Notes: generated from the sequence alone by a model not told the origin. Positions 7,431 through 18,040 are shown, counted from the stretch's first letter. The stretch: 18,407 nt of DNA from Erythrobacter sp. (GCA_002695185.1 NZOF01000205.1:1-18407); one strand, 5' to 3'. Translations and numbers: made by a program.

Positions 7431-7460
7431 CGGCACGGGCGATGCCGCGATGCCGATGGG
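7426..7460 (-). repeat. Inverted repeat covering the DUF4329 start codon
   Basis: On the minus strand CCCATCGGCA (7460-7451) pairs perfectly with TGCCGATGGG (7435-7426) across a 15-nt loop. The ATG at 7430-7428 lies in the 3' arm. The loop and 5' arm contain a tandem 8-bp repeat GCGATGCC (plus strand, 7439-7446 and 7447-7454). No T-tract follows, so it may hide the start codon or act as a processing/stability hairpin between yceI and this gene instead of as a terminator. Confidence 0.55.
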
Positions 7461-7479
7461 AAGTCGAGATTAAAGTGGA

Positions 7480-8121
7480 TTACTGCTGGCGTTCGAAAGC
7501 CGCGCTGATTTCGAGGTCGACCTCGCTGCCGACCATCGGGGCGGCATAGTCGACACCCCACTGCGTGCGGTCGATCGTGGCGCGCGCCTGGAAGCCGACG
7601 GTGGGAACCTTGCTCATCGGGTTTTCGCCCGCGCCGGTGAAATCGACCAGCATGGTGACCGGGCCGGTTTTACCGTTCATGGTCAGTTGGCCGGAAACGA
7701 TTGCGCTGGTGTCACCGGTGCGGCGGACGGAGGTGGACACGAAGCGCGCAGGCTCGGGATTGGCACCGAAGAAATCCGGATCGCCGCCATCCTTGCCGGG
7801 ACGAAGCAGGTGATCGCGCAGACCTTCGCTGGCCACCGATACGCTGGCGATCGGCACGGTGATGTCGAACTCGGTTGCGGAAATATCCGCCGGATCGAGT
7901 GACATCGTGCCTTCGATGTCGCCGAACAGGCCGAAGTAATCGTTGAAGCCGAAGTGATTGACCTGCCAACTCACAAGCGTGTGAGCCGGATCGAGCTGAT
8001 AAGTGCCCGCGGCAACCCGCGAGGGATCCATTTGTCCCGGGATGCTGGCGTTCTGCGCCGACAGGAAGGCGGCGGGGGCGGCCAGGGTGCAGGCAGCGGC
8101 GGCGATTACGAGTTTCTTCAT
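7480..8121 (-). CDS. YceI family periplasmic protein
   Basis: This 213-residue protein has a clear signal peptide: KK, a hydrophobic core AAAACTLAAPAAFL, and likely cleavage after SA at residue 22. The mature domain follows the YceI lipocalin-like pattern. It starts with GTYQLDPAHTLVSWQVNHFGFNDY and continues with a GxxxG-like turn, an alternating-strand body, a GQLTMNGKTGPVTM segment and a terminal VGFQARATIDRTQWGVDY. YceI proteins bind isoprenoid or fatty amphiphiles in the periplasm; the ligand here is unknown. A strong AAGGAGA (8134-8128) lies 6 nt before the ATG. It is followed by the DUF4329 and lldD genes on the same strand, possibly in one transcript. Confidence 0.92.
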   Translation of the reverse strand: MKKLVIAAAACTLAAPAAFLSAQNASIPGQMDPSRVAAGTYQLDPAHTLVSWQVNHFGFNDYFGLFGDIEGTMSLDPADISATEFDITVPIASVSVASEGLRDHLLRPGKDGGDPDFFGANPEPARFVSTSVRRTGDTSAIVSGQLTMNGKTGPVTMLVDFTGAGENPMSKVPTVGFQARATIDRTQWGVDYAAPMVGSEVDLEISAAFERQQ

Positions 8122-8370
8122 TCGTCTTCTCCTTGGGAGAGTCGGTTATTGTATATGATCCCGGCCGTAATGAGCTGGGACTGTGATCCTTGCCCCGGAC
8201 CGCCAAGATGTTGCGGCAGTCCATCCTGTGATCTGTTGTGCCGACATTAGGCCGATAAATCCAGCGAGCGCTTGCCGGACCAGTATTCTTGCCTATAGCC
8301 CAATGCAGCCCCCTGAAGGCCGGGAAGTGCTATGGCGTAGTTCAAGAGCGAGCAAATTGGCTTCCCTACC
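8122..8370. promoter_or_regulatory. Intergenic region with a yceI -10 candidate
   Basis: These 249 bp separate the DUF6151 stop from the yceI start. On the minus strand, TATACAAT around 8155-8148 makes a reasonable -10 about 27 nt before the yceI ATG, but no good -35 is seen at 16-18 nt, so an activator or alternative sigma factor is possible. I see no convincing terminator for the upstream ilv-DUF6151 unit and no credible ORF here. Confidence 0.35.
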
Positions 8371-8976
8371 CTACGATGGTGGGGTCAGCGTGGCCCGTTC
8401 TTCAGCGGTAATACGTCGGGGTGGGGCGATAGGGTCCAGCGTCTCTGGATCGAAGAGCGGATTGCGACGCCGGTCGCCCGAGAATATATCCTTGGCCATA
8501 CGCACGGCAAACCGGCGCATCAGCTTGCTCATCGACAACGGTTTCAGATGGGAAGCATCGCCCTTCGCATCGGCAAGAAACAGGTGGCCAAGCGGTTTGC
8601 CCAAAAGGACCGGACTGGCATCGTCGTAATTGGCCAGCAGGGTCGTGACATAGGGAATGCGGCCATTGGCATAGGTATTGAACAGCGGCGTGTCGCAGCA
8701 ATCGGCGTACCATCGCAGCGTCGGTTTTTTGGTCAGGTGAGCGCTGGCGAGGTGGTCCCTGCCGCGATCAATCCGTAACCTCGCACATCGAGACTGGTAT
8801 AGCGCGGTACCGCCATGCCCATCCAACACATGATCGGCGCCCAAAAGGCGGGCCCACGCCTGACAGTCGTGGCAATGACAGACGACGTAATCGCCTTCTC
8901 TGGAGGAGGCGTTTTCGACCGCGCCGGCCAGTCTCAAGCACTTGCACCCGAAATGTAGAGCGTTGGTCGCGCCCAT
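8371..8976 (-). CDS. DUF6151 family protein (GFA-like zinc fold)
   Basis: This protein of about 201 residues begins with a Cys-x-Cys (residues 11 and 13 from the chosen start), then CHCHDCQAWARLLG (Cys33, 35, 38) and WYADCCDTP (Cys93, 94). This Cys arrangement is like that of the glutathione-dependent formaldehyde-activating (GFA/CENP-V) zinc fold, and the overall pattern fits DUF6151. Two zinc sites are likely; no enzyme activity can be assigned. I chose the ATG at 8976 because GGGAGAGG (8990-8983) has proper spacing to it. The in-frame ATG at 8982 would abut that site. It starts 45 bp after ilvC on the same strand with no clear terminator, so it may be the tail gene of the ilv operon. Confidence 0.75.
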   Translation of the reverse strand: MGATNALHFGCKCLRLAGAVENASSREGDYVVCHCHDCQAWARLLGADHVLDGHGGTALYQSRCARLRIDRGRDHLASAHLTKKPTLRWYADCCDTPLFNTYANGRIPYVTTLLANYDDASPVLLGKPLGHLFLADAKGDASHLKPLSMSKLMRRFAVRMAKDIFSGDRRRNPLFDPETLDPIAPPRRITAEERATLTPPS

Positions 8977-9021
8977 TGGCATCCTCTCCCCAGGATTACG
9001 GTATGGGCACGACCTGACCCG

Positions 9022-10597
<1,576 letters not shown>

Positions 10598-10601
<4 letters not shown>

Positions 10602-10897
10602 TCGCCGCGATCCTGCCATACGGGCGCGAACATCCGGCCGGAGCCGTCATATTCGGCGATGAACTGGCGGCCGCGGCGCACGGCTTCGAAATTCTCGGTC
10701 TGGCGGCTGAGGTCCAGCCCTTCGTCGATCAGCAGCCAGCTGCCGTCGGGCTGTGCCTGCGCCACATCCACGCCGAGAAATCGCTGACCGGTCTCCTCGA
10801 TCCAATCGAGCAATTCTGCCGCATTTTCGCGCGTGTACCAGTTACGACGCTGCGCCTTGGCGGCCAGCGCCGCCGGAAGTTCTTTGGAGATAACCAT
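10598..10897 (-). CDS. Unknown 99-residue protein inside the ilvB-ilvN operon
   Basis: I do not recognise this protein. It is a soluble, acidic 99-residue chain with a predicted helix RENAAELLDWIEETG, a segment FLGVDVAQAQPDGSWLLID, and a C-terminal FEAVRRGRQFIAEYDG. There are no signal peptide, membrane segment or cysteines. A loose resemblance to small immunity-type proteins (LGxDV followed by a DG turn) is too weak for assignment. Coding is supported by both junctions: its ATG shares one base with the ilvB TAA (TAATG), and its TGA overlaps the ilvN ATG (ATGA). This placement between the two acetolactate synthase subunits suggests coupled expression and possibly a role with the enzyme, which is inference. 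Confidence 0.8.
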
Positions 10898-12657
10898 TAT
10901 ACGAGTGCCTTCGCTTCGTCGTCCATTGTGCCGCCGACCTTGTCGCCGTAAAGCAGCATCTCAGTATGCGCGGCGCCGCTGGGAATCATCGGGAAGCAGT
11001 TTGCTTCCTTGGCGACCATGCAATCGACGATCACCGGACCGACATGCGCGAGCATGGCCTCGATTCCTGCATCGAGCTGGCTCTCGTCCTCGATGCGGAT
11101 GCCTTTCCAGCCATATGCCTCGGCCAGCTTTACGAAGTCGGGCAGGCTGTCCGAATAGCTGTTCGAATAGCGGCTTTCATAGGTGAGTTCCTGCCACTGG
11201 CGAACCATGCCCATGTATTCGTTATTGAGGATGAAGACTTTGACGGGCAGGCGGAACTGACTCGCGGTTCCGAGTTCCTGGATATTCATCTGGATGCTCG
11301 CTTCACCCGCGATGTCGATCACCAGCGCATCAGGGTTGCCCAGCTGCGCCCCGATTGCGGCCGGCAGGCCATAGCCCATCGTGCCGAGGCCCCCGCTGGT
11401 GAGCCACTTGTTCGGACCCATGAAACCGAAATATTGCGCCGCCCACATCTGGTGCTGGCCGACCTCGGTGGTGATGATCGGATCGCGATCCTTCGTCAGT
11501 GCAAAGAGCCGCTCGATGCTCTTCTGCGGCATGATGAGGTCCGACTTTTCAGGATAGGCAAGGCAGTCGCGCGCCTTCCACCCCAATACTCGCGCCTTCC
11601 ATTCGGAAAGGTCGCGGCCCTTTCTATTGCCCCAGCCTTCGAGAAGCTGTTCGAGAACGTGGCCGCAATCGCCAACGATACCGAGGTCTACCGGTACGAT
11701 CTTGTTGATCTGCGCCCGGTCGATGTCGATGTGAATTTTCTTTGCCTCCGGCGCGAAAGCATCGAGCCGGCCGGTAACCCGGTCATCGAAACGCGAGCCT
11801 ACTGCGATGATGAGGTCCGCGCGATTCATCGCCATATTGGCTTCATAGGTGCCATGCATGCCGAGCATGCCCAGCCAATCGGGATGGTCGGCAGGGAATG
11901 CGCCAAGCCCCATCAGCGTGCTTGTCACGGGTGCTCCGGTTTTGTGCTGCAACTGGCGCAAAAGCTCGGAAGCGCGGGGGCCTGCGTTGATCACGCCGCC
12001 GCCGGTGTAGAAGATCGGCCGTTCTGCCGCTGCCAGCATGTCCACCGCCTCGGCAATTTCGTCCGCTGCGCCAACCATGCGTGGTTGATAGCGATGCGAG
12101 GGCAGGGGGGCGGAATCCTGTTCGCCCCATTCGGCAAGCGCGATCTGCACGTCCTTGGGAATGTCGACTACGACCGGACCAGGCCGCCCGGTGGTTGCAA
12201 TCCGAAATGCCTCCTCCACGGTGGAGCGCAGCTTGGCCGGATCTTTCACAAGGTAATTGTGCTTGGAGCAATGGCGGGTCAGGCCGACCGTGTCCGCTTC
12301 CTGAAACGCGTCGGTCCCGATGAGGCCGGTCGGCACCTGGCCGGTGATGACCACCATGGGGATCGAATCCATATAAGCGTCGGCAATGCCGGTCACCGCA
12401 TTGGTTGCGCCCGGGCCGCTGGTGACCAGGACGACGCCGGGCTTTCCGGTCGAGCGCGCATAGCCTTCGGCTGCGTGGGCAGCGCCTGCTTCATGCCGCA
12501 CGAGGATGTGGCGAATACCGCCATCGGCGGCACCCTCCGCAAACAGTTCGTCATAGATCGGCAGCACTGCGCCACCAGGATAGCCGAACACGAATTCGAC
12601 ACCCTGACGCTTCAGACATTCGATCAATATGGCAGCTCCGCTGCGCTCTTCTGACAC
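10897..12657 (-). CDS. ilvB: Acetolactate synthase large (catalytic) subunit
   Basis: IlvB uses thiamine diphosphate, Mg2+ and FAD to join pyruvate with pyruvate or 2-oxobutyrate, the first common step of valine, leucine and isoleucine synthesis. It is 586 residues. The catalytic Glu56 is in [16 protein letters not shown]. The FAD region contains [10 protein letters not shown] (287-296). The TPP motif runs from GEAS (451) to NN (478-479), with exactly the usual 24-residue gap. The metal-binding Asp expected at 452 is Glu, a conservative change that may be a lineage trait. The start is GTG at 12657 behind a good GGAGG, supporting it over internal ATGs. The stop overlaps the next gene (TAATG). 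A long hairpin and a promoter candidate lie just upstream. Confidence 0.97.
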   Translation of the reverse strand: MSEERSGAAILIECLKRQGVEFVFGYPGGAVLPIYDELFAEGAADGGIRHILVRHEAGAAHAAEGYARSTGKPGVVLVTSGPGATNAVTGIADAYMDSIPMVVITGQVPTGLIGTDAFQEADTVGLTRHCSKHNYLVKDPAKLRSTVEEAFRIATTGRPGPVVVDIPKDVQIALAEWGEQDSAPLPSHRYQPRMVGAADEIAEAVDMLAAAERPIFYTGGGVINAGPRASELLRQLQHKTGAPVTSTLMGLGAFPADHPDWLGMLGMHGTYEANMAMNRADLIIAVGSRFDDRVTGRLDAFAPEAKKIHIDIDRAQINKIVPVDLGIVGDCGHVLEQLLEGWGNRKGRDLSEWKARVLGWKARDCLAYPEKSDLIMPQKSIERLFALTKDRDPIITTEVGQHQMWAAQYFGFMGPNKWLTSGGLGTMGYGLPAAIGAQLGNPDALVIDIAGEASIQMNIQELGTASQFRLPVKVFILNNEYMGMVRQWQELTYESRYSNSYSDSLPDFVKLAEAYGWKGIRIEDESQLDAGIEAMLAHVGPVIVDCMVAKEANCFPMIPSGAAHTEMLLYGDKVGGTMDDEAKALV

Positions 12658-12681
12658 GTTTTCCTCCGCTTAAGTCGCAAA

Positions 12682-12716
12682 TCGGCCCGGCGCTTGGGGT
12701 CATAGCGCCGGGCCGA
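12682..12716 (-). terminator. 13-bp hairpin between miaA and ilvB (terminator or ilvB leader structure)
   Basis: Plus-strand positions 12682-12694 and 12704-12716 form a perfect 13-bp, GC-rich stem with a 9-nt loop. On the minus strand it is followed by TTTGCGACTT, a broken T-tract. It can terminate miaA transcription. It also lies downstream of the ilvB promoter candidate and before the ilvB GGAGG, so it would be the first element of an ilvB transcript. I found no Leu/Ile/Val-rich leader peptide here. Confidence 0.6.
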
Positions 12717-12725
12717 CATGACCTT

Positions 12726-12754
12726 CGTATGGGAAACGAAAGAACTGCTGTCAA
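12726..12754 (-). promoter_or_regulatory. Promoter candidate for the ilvB operon
   Basis: A perfect -35 TTGACA (12754-12749) overlaps the miaA stop codon. CATACG (12731-12726) follows after 17 nt, or ATACGA after 18, as a moderate -10. Transcription would start just before the 13-bp hairpin. The AT-rich 3' end of miaA lies directly upstream and could serve as an UP-like element. Confidence 0.45.
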
Positions 12755-13704
12755 CTCAACGCACGCAACAATGATACAAAAATATCGTATTCTTCAATAG
12801 ATTTGTTATCATCGCGCAACCACGAACCTGGCGGCTGATGCCTGAACCACGTATATTGCCGCTTGGCGTACTGCCGTGTGGCGCGCTGGCCAGAGACGAT
12901 GGCTTGATCCCGCGATAGATCGCCTTGCACCAGTCCCGCTATCTCCGGCACACCGATGGCCCGCATGACCGGCAGCGAGGGGTCGAGCTTGCGCGCCAGC
13001 AAGGTTTCGACTTCTTCTATCGCGCCACCATCCAGCATCATGATGAAACGGCGATCGCAGCGCTCGTACAACCACTCGCGTTCGGGCAGGAGGAGGAGAG
13101 GGTAAAGCGAGACTTGATCGCCGATGCCGCCGGCCTTGCGATCTTGCCATTCCTTGAGCGTTCGGCCGCTCGAACGCACGACTTCGAGCGCGCGCGTGGT
13201 CCGAGCAATGTCTGCCGGGGCAAGCCGGGCAGCGGCCTCAGGGTCTTCGATTTCAAGAGCGGCGCGGGCGCTGGCCTGATCCAGCGAGCGAACATCGGCG
13301 CGGATCCCAGGGTCGATTTCCGGAACCGGGGCAATCCCTTCAAGCAGCGTTCGCATATAAAGGCCGGTGCCGCCGCACAGGATCGGTACGGCGCCTTCAG
13401 AATGAAGCTGGGCGATTTCGCGCTTGGCCGCTGCAGCCCAGTCGGCCGCAGAGCAGGGCGTGGCCCCGTCCCAGGCCCCGAACAGACGATGTTCGATGCC
13501 GCCCATCTCATTCACGCTCGGCCGCGCCGAAAGGACACGCAGATCGGAATAGACCTGGGCACTGTCGGCATTGATGACCACCGCGCGGCGTCCCTGCGAT
13601 TCGATCCGCTTTCCCAACCTTACCGCCAGATCGCTCTTGCCGCTGGCGGTCGGCCCTGCAATGAGCGCAAGTGGAGGCAAAACAGGGGAATTCTCTATGC
13701 TCAT
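12751..13704 (-). CDS. miaA: tRNA dimethylallyltransferase MiaA
   Basis: MiaA transfers a dimethylallyl group from DMAPP to A37 of tRNAs reading UNN codons. From the Met at 13704 the protein is 317 residues. It has the P-loop GPTASGKS (17-24), [20 protein letters not shown] (45-63) with the catalytic Asp47, GGTGLYMR (111-118), a tRNA-binding middle, and [14 protein letters not shown] near the C-terminus. The frame is open upstream for 66 more codons, but these lie antisense in serB, and no ATG falls between 13704 and the P-loop. The last ~15 codons are unusually AT-rich and extend past the usual family end. Its start overlaps that of serB head-to-head. Confidence 0.95.
   Translation of the reverse strand: MSIENSPVLPPLALIAGPTASGKSDLAVRLGKRIESQGRRAVVINADSAQVYSDLRVLSARPSVNEMGGIEHRLFGAWDGATPCSAADWAAAAKREIAQLHSEGAVPILCGGTGLYMRTLLEGIAPVPEIDPGIRADVRSLDQASARAALEIEDPEAAARLAPADIARTTRALEVVRSSGRTLKEWQDRKAGGIGDQVSLYPLLLLPEREWLYERCDRRFIMMLDGGAIEEVETLLARKLDPSLPVMRAIGVPEIAGLVQGDLSRDQAIVSGQRATRQYAKRQYTWFRHQPPGSWLRDDNKSIEEYDIFVSLLRALS
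13684..13690 (+). promoter_or_regulatory. Ribosome binding site deciding the serB start
   Basis: AGGGGAA lies 6 nt before the ATG at 13697. It fixes the serB start at [10 protein letters not shown] over the upstream in-frame ATGs near 13571 and lies antisense within miaA codons 5-7. Confidence 0.65.
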
Positions 13705-14581
13705 CGCCCGGCTGATAGCAGAGGCGAACAGTCTGGAAACCCGGCTCGACGCAGCGAGCAAGGCGCTGGCGTCAGCGGGCATGCCCGTGGCAGAAGCGTC
13801 GATGCTGGATTTCTGCGGTGATGTACTGCAGATCGCGCTGCCGCATGGCGAAGCCAAACGGGCCATGGCCGTGCTGGAAGACCATTTCGGCGAATGCGAC
13901 ATGCTGATGGCCGATCACGCGTTCGAAATCCCGCGCCTGTTCGTTTCCGACATGGATTCGACCATGATCGGGCAGGAATGCATCGACGAATTGGCCGATT
14001 TTGCCGGCATCAAGGACAAGGTTGCCGACATCACCGAGCGGGCGATGCGGGGAGAGCTCGAGTTCGAGACCGCGCTGCGGGAGCGTGTAGGACTGCTTGA
14101 AGGGCTGGGCGAAAGAGCGATCGACAATTGCCTGGCAGAACGGATCACACCGGTTCCCGGCGCGCGCACTCTGGTCCAGACGCTGGCGTCTAAAGGCTGC
14201 CGCTGCGTTCTGGTCACCGGGGGATTCCATCATTTCGCGGACAGGGTGGGTCAACAGCTTGGGTTCGAACGGGTCGTCGGAAACCGCCTTGCGGTCCATG
14301 CGGGCGTGTTGACCGGCAAGCTGGCGGGGCCGATCAGCGATGCCTCGACCAAATTGGCGACACTCGAGGAAGAGCGCGGCTTGCTGGGCGAAGGCGCGCG
14401 TGTGCTTGCGACCGGCGATGGCGCAAACGACATCCCGATGATCGAAGCGGCCGATTACGGCATTGCCTATCGGGCCAAGCCAAAGGCCCGCGATGCGGCG
14501 AATGGGCGGATCTCAAGCGAGAACCTTACCGCCATCCTGAAGCTGTTTGGTATCCCCGAGAGCGAGTGGGTGCAGGGCTAA
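13697..14581 (+). CDS. serB: Phosphoserine phosphatase SerB
   Basis: SerB hydrolyses O-phosphoserine to serine, the last step of the phosphorylated serine pathway. From 13697 it is 294 residues. An N-terminal ACT-like domain (about 1-75) precedes a HAD-family catalytic core. The core has the nucleophile motif DMDST (85-89), TGGFHHFAD (174-182), Lys219, and GDGANDIPM (240-248), the metal-binding end of the site. All catalytic residues are intact. The start is chosen by the AGGGGAA site and by family length. An upstream open frame of 42 codons is antisense to miaA. It converges with purL across 70 bp. Confidence 0.95.
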   Translation: MLIARLIAEANSLETRLDAASKALASAGMPVAEASMLDFCGDVLQIALPHGEAKRAMAVLEDHFGECDMLMADHAFEIPRLFVSDMDSTMIGQECIDELADFAGIKDKVADITERAMRGELEFETALRERVGLLEGLGERAIDNCLAERITPVPGARTLVQTLASKGCRCVLVTGGFHHFADRVGQQLGFERVVGNRLAVHAGVLTGKLAGPISDASTKLATLEEERGLLGEGARVLATGDGANDIPMIEAADYGIAYRAKPKARDAANGRISSENLTAILKLFGIPESEWVQG

Positions 14582-14610
14582 GCCAGAGCGCCCCACCGGG
14601 CGAGCGATTG

Positions 14611-14643
14611 CTGTTCTCCAATGCCCTGGGCAGAAGGGAACAG
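14611..14643. terminator. Weak hairpin between convergent serB and purL
   Basis: CTGTTCTCC (14611-14619) pairs with GGGAACAG (14636-14643) with one bulged base; a GCCC/GGGC mini-stem lies in the loop. There is no strong T-tract on either strand. Position between convergent genes is the main reason to list it. Confidence 0.3.
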
Positions 14644-14651
14644 CGTTTCGA

Positions 14652-16886
14652 TCAGGCCTCCATCCATTCGTCGAAGAACGAACGGTGTGCGGCGCGCATC
14701 TCGTCTATCGACTTGCCGAACAGGGTCGTGCCGGCGGTCTTGCCGATGCGGCGGAACCCGATGGATGCGGTTTCATCGTTTTCCGTACCTCTGGCGAGCG
14801 CTTCGTTGAGCGCCTGCGCATCGGGCACAGTGACGATGTAGCGGCCCTGGTCTTCGCCGAACCACCACTGCGCTTGCGTGTAATCTTCGTGCCATTCGAC
14901 ATCGGCACCGATGCCGCCAGCCATCGCCATTTCCGCCAGCGCGACTGCCAGGCCGCCATCGGACACATCGTGAACCGCGCTGACCAGCCCATCGGCAATA
15001 AGCTGGAGCACGATCTTGCCTGCGTTCTTCTCCACCGTCAGATCGGTGGGCGGCGTGCGCCCTTCATCGCGGCCATGGATCTCGCTCAGCCATAGCGACT
15101 TGCCGAGATGGGAGCGTTCCGGGTCCGGGGTGGCCCAATGTTCGGCGCGGATCAGGTAGATCGCCTCGCCCTCTGCCTTGAACGGCATGGTCATCATGCG
15201 ATCGTAATCGTCGATGATGCCGACACCGCCGATAGCCGGGGTGGGCAAGATCGCGCTGCCGCCGCCGGTCGCCTTGCTCTCGTTATAGAGGCTGACGTTG
15301 CCGCTGACGATCGGGAAGTCGAGAATGCGGCAGGCGCGGCCCATACCTTCGAGTGCATGGACGAACTGGCTCATGATTTCGGGCCGCTGCGGATTGCCGA
15401 AGTTGAGGCAATTGGTCACCGCAAGCGGACGGGCGCCGACTGCGCACAGATTGCGATAGGCCTCGGCAATCGCCTGCTTGCCGCCTTCATAGGGATCGGC
15501 ATGAACATAGCGCGGCGTACAGTCCGTGCTGATTGCCAGCGCTTTTTTCGTCCCATGAACGCGGACCACGCCCGCGTCGCCGCCGGTCTGCAGCGTATCC
15601 GCGCCGACCTGGCTGTCATACTGCTCCGAAATCCATCGGCGGGAGGACAGGTTGGGCGAGGCGAGTAGCTTCATCAGGTCGCCGCCGACATCATTGGTGT
15701 CGGGACGCTCCGCCATAGGCGTAATGCCGGCCCAGGCGGTATATTCTTCCTTCGACAGATAGGGGCGATCATATTCCGGAGCATCGGCCGCAAGGGGCCC
15801 CAGCGGGATGTCGCACACGACTTCGCCGCCAAATTCCAGCACCATGTGCTGCGTGTCGGTGACTTCGCCGATAACTGCGAAATCCAGTTCCCACTTTTGG
15901 AAGATGGCTGCTGCCATCTCTTCCTTGCCGGGCTTCAGCACCATGAGCATCCGCTCCTGGCTTTCGCTCAGCATCATTTCATACGGCGTCATGCCTTCTT
16001 CGCGGCACGGCACCTTGTCCATATCGAGGCGGATACCGGCCTTGCCATTGGTGGCCATTTCGACGCTGGAAGAAGTGAGGCCTGCAGCACCCATGTCCTG
16101 GATGGCGACGATGGCATCGGTCGCCATGAGTTCGAGGCAGGCTTCGATCAGCAGCTTTTCGGTGAAGGGATCGCCGACTTGCACCGTAGGGCGCTTGGCT
16201 TCGGCGTCTTCCTCGAAATCGGCGCTGGCCATGGTCGCGCCGTGGATACCGTCGCGGCCGGTCTTGGAGCCGACATAGACGATCGGATTACCCACGCCCG
16301 TTGCCGCGCTGTAGAAAATCTTGTCCACATCGGCGACCCCTACGGTCATCGCGTTTACGAGGATGTTGCCGTCATAGGCGGGGTGGAAGTTGGTTTCGCC
16401 TGCCACTGTGGGCACGCCCACGCAATTGCCATAGCCGCCAATCCCCGCGACCACGCCCTGCACGAGGTGCTTCATCTTCGGGTGATCCGGCCGCCCAAAG
16501 CGCAGCGCATTGGCATTCGCTACGGGTCGTGCGCCCATCGTGAAAACGTCGCGGAGGATTCCGCCCACGCCGGTCGCCGCGCCCTGATAAGGTTCGATAT
16601 AGCTGGGGTGGTTATGGCTCTCCATCTTGAAGATCGCCGCCTGACCGTCACCGATGTCGATTACGCCGGCGTTCTCGCCGGGGCCGCAAATCACCCAAGG
16701 CGCCTCTGTCGGTAGCTTCTTGAGATGGAGGCGGCTCGACTTGTAGGAACAATGTTCGCTCCACATCACCGAGAAGATGCCGAGTTCCACAAGATTGGGC
16801 TCGCGGCCGAGCGCGTTGAGGACGCGCTGATATTCTTCTTCGGAAAGGCCGTGCTGGGCGACGAGGTCGGGGGTGATTTCGCTCAT
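14652..16886 (-). CDS. purL: Phosphoribosylformylglycinamidine synthase subunit PurL
   Basis: PurL is the ATP-dependent synthase component that converts FGAR to FGAM with ammonia delivered by PurQ, in complex with PurS. At 744 residues it is the small form, needing separate PurQ and PurS, neither of which is in the window. Family marks are [11 protein letters not shown] (41-51) with His45, [22 protein letters not shown] (88-109), the AIR-synthase-like repeat, [11 protein letters not shown] in the middle, and a second half with the [17 protein letters not shown] segment. The ATG at 16886 gives the normal N-terminus, with AAGGG upstream. The two membrane protein genes upstream share the strand, with a 63-bp gap to the nearer one. 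Confidence 0.97.
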   Translation of the reverse strand: MSEITPDLVAQHGLSEEEYQRVLNALGREPNLVELGIFSVMWSEHCSYKSSRLHLKKLPTEAPWVICGPGENAGVIDIGDGQAAIFKMESHNHPSYIEPYQGAATGVGGILRDVFTMGARPVANANALRFGRPDHPKMKHLVQGVVAGIGGYGNCVGVPTVAGETNFHPAYDGNILVNAMTVGVADVDKIFYSAATGVGNPIVYVGSKTGRDGIHGATMASADFEEDAEAKRPTVQVGDPFTEKLLIEACLELMATDAIVAIQDMGAAGLTSSSVEMATNGKAGIRLDMDKVPCREEGMTPYEMMLSESQERMLMVLKPGKEEMAAAIFQKWELDFAVIGEVTDTQHMVLEFGGEVVCDIPLGPLAADAPEYDRPYLSKEEYTAWAGITPMAERPDTNDVGGDLMKLLASPNLSSRRWISEQYDSQVGADTLQTGGDAGVVRVHGTKKALAISTDCTPRYVHADPYEGGKQAIAEAYRNLCAVGARPLAVTNCLNFGNPQRPEIMSQFVHALEGMGRACRILDFPIVSGNVSLYNESKATGGGSAILPTPAIGGVGIIDDYDRMMTMPFKAEGEAIYLIRAEHWATPDPERSHLGKSLWLSEIHGRDEGRTPPTDLTVEKNAGKIVLQLIADGLVSAVHDVSDGGLAVALAEMAMAGGIGADVEWHEDYTQAQWWFGEDQGRYIVTVPDAQALNEALARGTENDETASIGFRRIGKTAGTTLFGKSIDEMRAAHRSFFDEWMEA

Positions 16887-16949
16887 GGCCCGCGCCCTTA
16901 CGGTGCCACACGCGCAGGCGCAATATGGCGGCTGCGATATGGTAGTTTA

Positions 16950-17630
16950 TTAGGGAGGAGGACTGGCCACGCCGAGCCCTACTTCGGCGCGATGCCACCG
17001 TGTCTTACCAACCCAATAAGCGAGGGCTGTCAGAACAGCAAAGGCCAGCAGGGCCGGAGCTATAAATGGAATACTTAAATCGGTTGGTTGCGGCCCTAAC
17101 CAATTTGCTGCCTGCAAGGCGAGTAGCGCGCCAAGGAGAATAAGAGGCGGGACAACCGGGCCTCTGGTGCGAGCCAGATACCACCAGAAGGCCAACCCCA
17201 AGAACGCAACTTCCAACACCATGGCTGCCAAAGGGAAATTCCACAGCCCAAGACCGAAAGTCGTTTCGCCCCCTGCCAGGGTAAGATCCGACCGGTGACT
17301 GACCCAATCGAGGACCCAGTGCGAGCAGACTACCAGTGAACCCCATACGGCCGCGACCGAATTGCGCATCGTCACCGCCACGACAAGTCCAAAAATAACT
17401 CCGATTATCGCCGTCCCCGCAAGGCTGTGGGTATATGGATAGTCGTAGAAATCAATAGGGCTGATCGCGGTGATGCCCGGAGCCGGTCGCATGTGTTCAA
17501 TCTCACCGAGGACGAGCAGAAAAAAGATCCAGTCCACCAATTGTGCGGCAATGAACAGTGTGCCCAGTTTTGGTGCCTCACCGGTAATGGCTCTCGCTGC
17601 GAAGGCTGGCGCAAAATGGCCGATGAACAT
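16950..17630 (-). CDS. YdjM-like (metal-dependent hydrolase-like) integral membrane protein
   Basis: This 226-residue inner-membrane protein has about six hydrophobic segments, with the last beginning at IPFIAPALLAF. Conserved-looking polar residues lie where the YdjM / LexA-binding putative-hydrolase family carries them. They are His5 in MFIGHFAPAF, Asp33 in LVDWIFFL, the YTHS motif (about 66-69), and SHWVLDWVSHR (about 103-113). A metal-dependent hydrolase function is only a family label. The stop is a tandem TAA TAA. It lies 14 nt downstream of the DUF2177 gene on the same strand, so the two are probably cotranscribed. Confidence 0.7.
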   Translation of the reverse strand: MFIGHFAPAFAARAITGEAPKLGTLFIAAQLVDWIFFLLVLGEIEHMRPAPGITAISPIDFYDYPYTHSLAGTAIIGVIFGLVVAVTMRNSVAAVWGSLVVCSHWVLDWVSHRSDLTLAGGETTFGLGLWNFPLAAMVLEVAFLGLAFWWYLARTRGPVVPPLILLGALLALQAANWLGPQPTDLSIPFIAPALLAFAVLTALAYWVGKTRWHRAEVGLGVASPPP

Positions 17631-17644
17631 GGCTTGCTTGACCT

Positions 17645-18040
17645 TTAGACGAGTTTCTCGGCAACAATGGTGGCTACGCTTGCAGCTACGGTGGTTGCAG
17701 CAGCGCCCCAGCAGATATCCGTTATGGTGACAACGGTCGACCAGCGCTTGAGGGTAGCGTGGTTCGTAAGGTCGTAAGTAGCGTAGCAGATCGAGCCGAG
17801 CAACGCCCCGTTCAAGGCTGCAGCGCCCAATCCGTCGGACAGACCCGGACGCACTGCGAACCAGAGGATGGCAAAGACATAAGCCGCGTAGAATATGAGG
17901 GCGGGTCCGAAGCGAAAACTACGCGCCAGTATTTCGCCGATCCGCGGGTGATAGAAATTGGATCCCGCCCAGCGGAGCCACAAAGCGTCGAGCCCACCAA
18001 ATGTTACGGCAGCGGCAATGAAGGCGACAATCCACGTCAT
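17645..18040 (-). CDS. DUF2177 family membrane protein
   Basis: This 131-residue protein has four predicted transmembrane segments. The N-terminus is TWIVAFIAAAVTFGGLDALWLRW, and the core motif GSICYATYDLTNHATLKRWS (about 81-100) ends with a DICWGAAAT segment; this matches DUF2177. The role is unknown. A GGGGGAG lies 6 nt before the ATG at 18040. It is divergent from xseB across 64 bp and probably cotranscribed with the YdjM-like gene. Confidence 0.82.
   Translation of the reverse strand: MTWIVAFIAAAVTFGGLDALWLRWAGSNFYHPRIGEILARSFRFGPALIFYAAYVFAILWFAVRPGLSDGLGAAALNGALLGSICYATYDLTNHATLKRWSTVVTITDICWGAAATTVAASVATIVAEKLV

Noticed and set aside
10966..12654. 562-codon plus-strand open frame
   Set aside because: Antisense shadow of ilvB with low-complexity His/Arg/Ala-rich translation.
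12551..12754. Possible ilvB leader peptide on the minus strand
   Set aside because: Short frames here have no Leu/Ile/Val codon cluster and run into ilvB out of frame; TTGACA is better read as a -35 box.
13705..13902. 66-codon N-terminal extension of miaA
   Set aside because: It is antisense within serB and lies before the conserved MiaA N-terminus.
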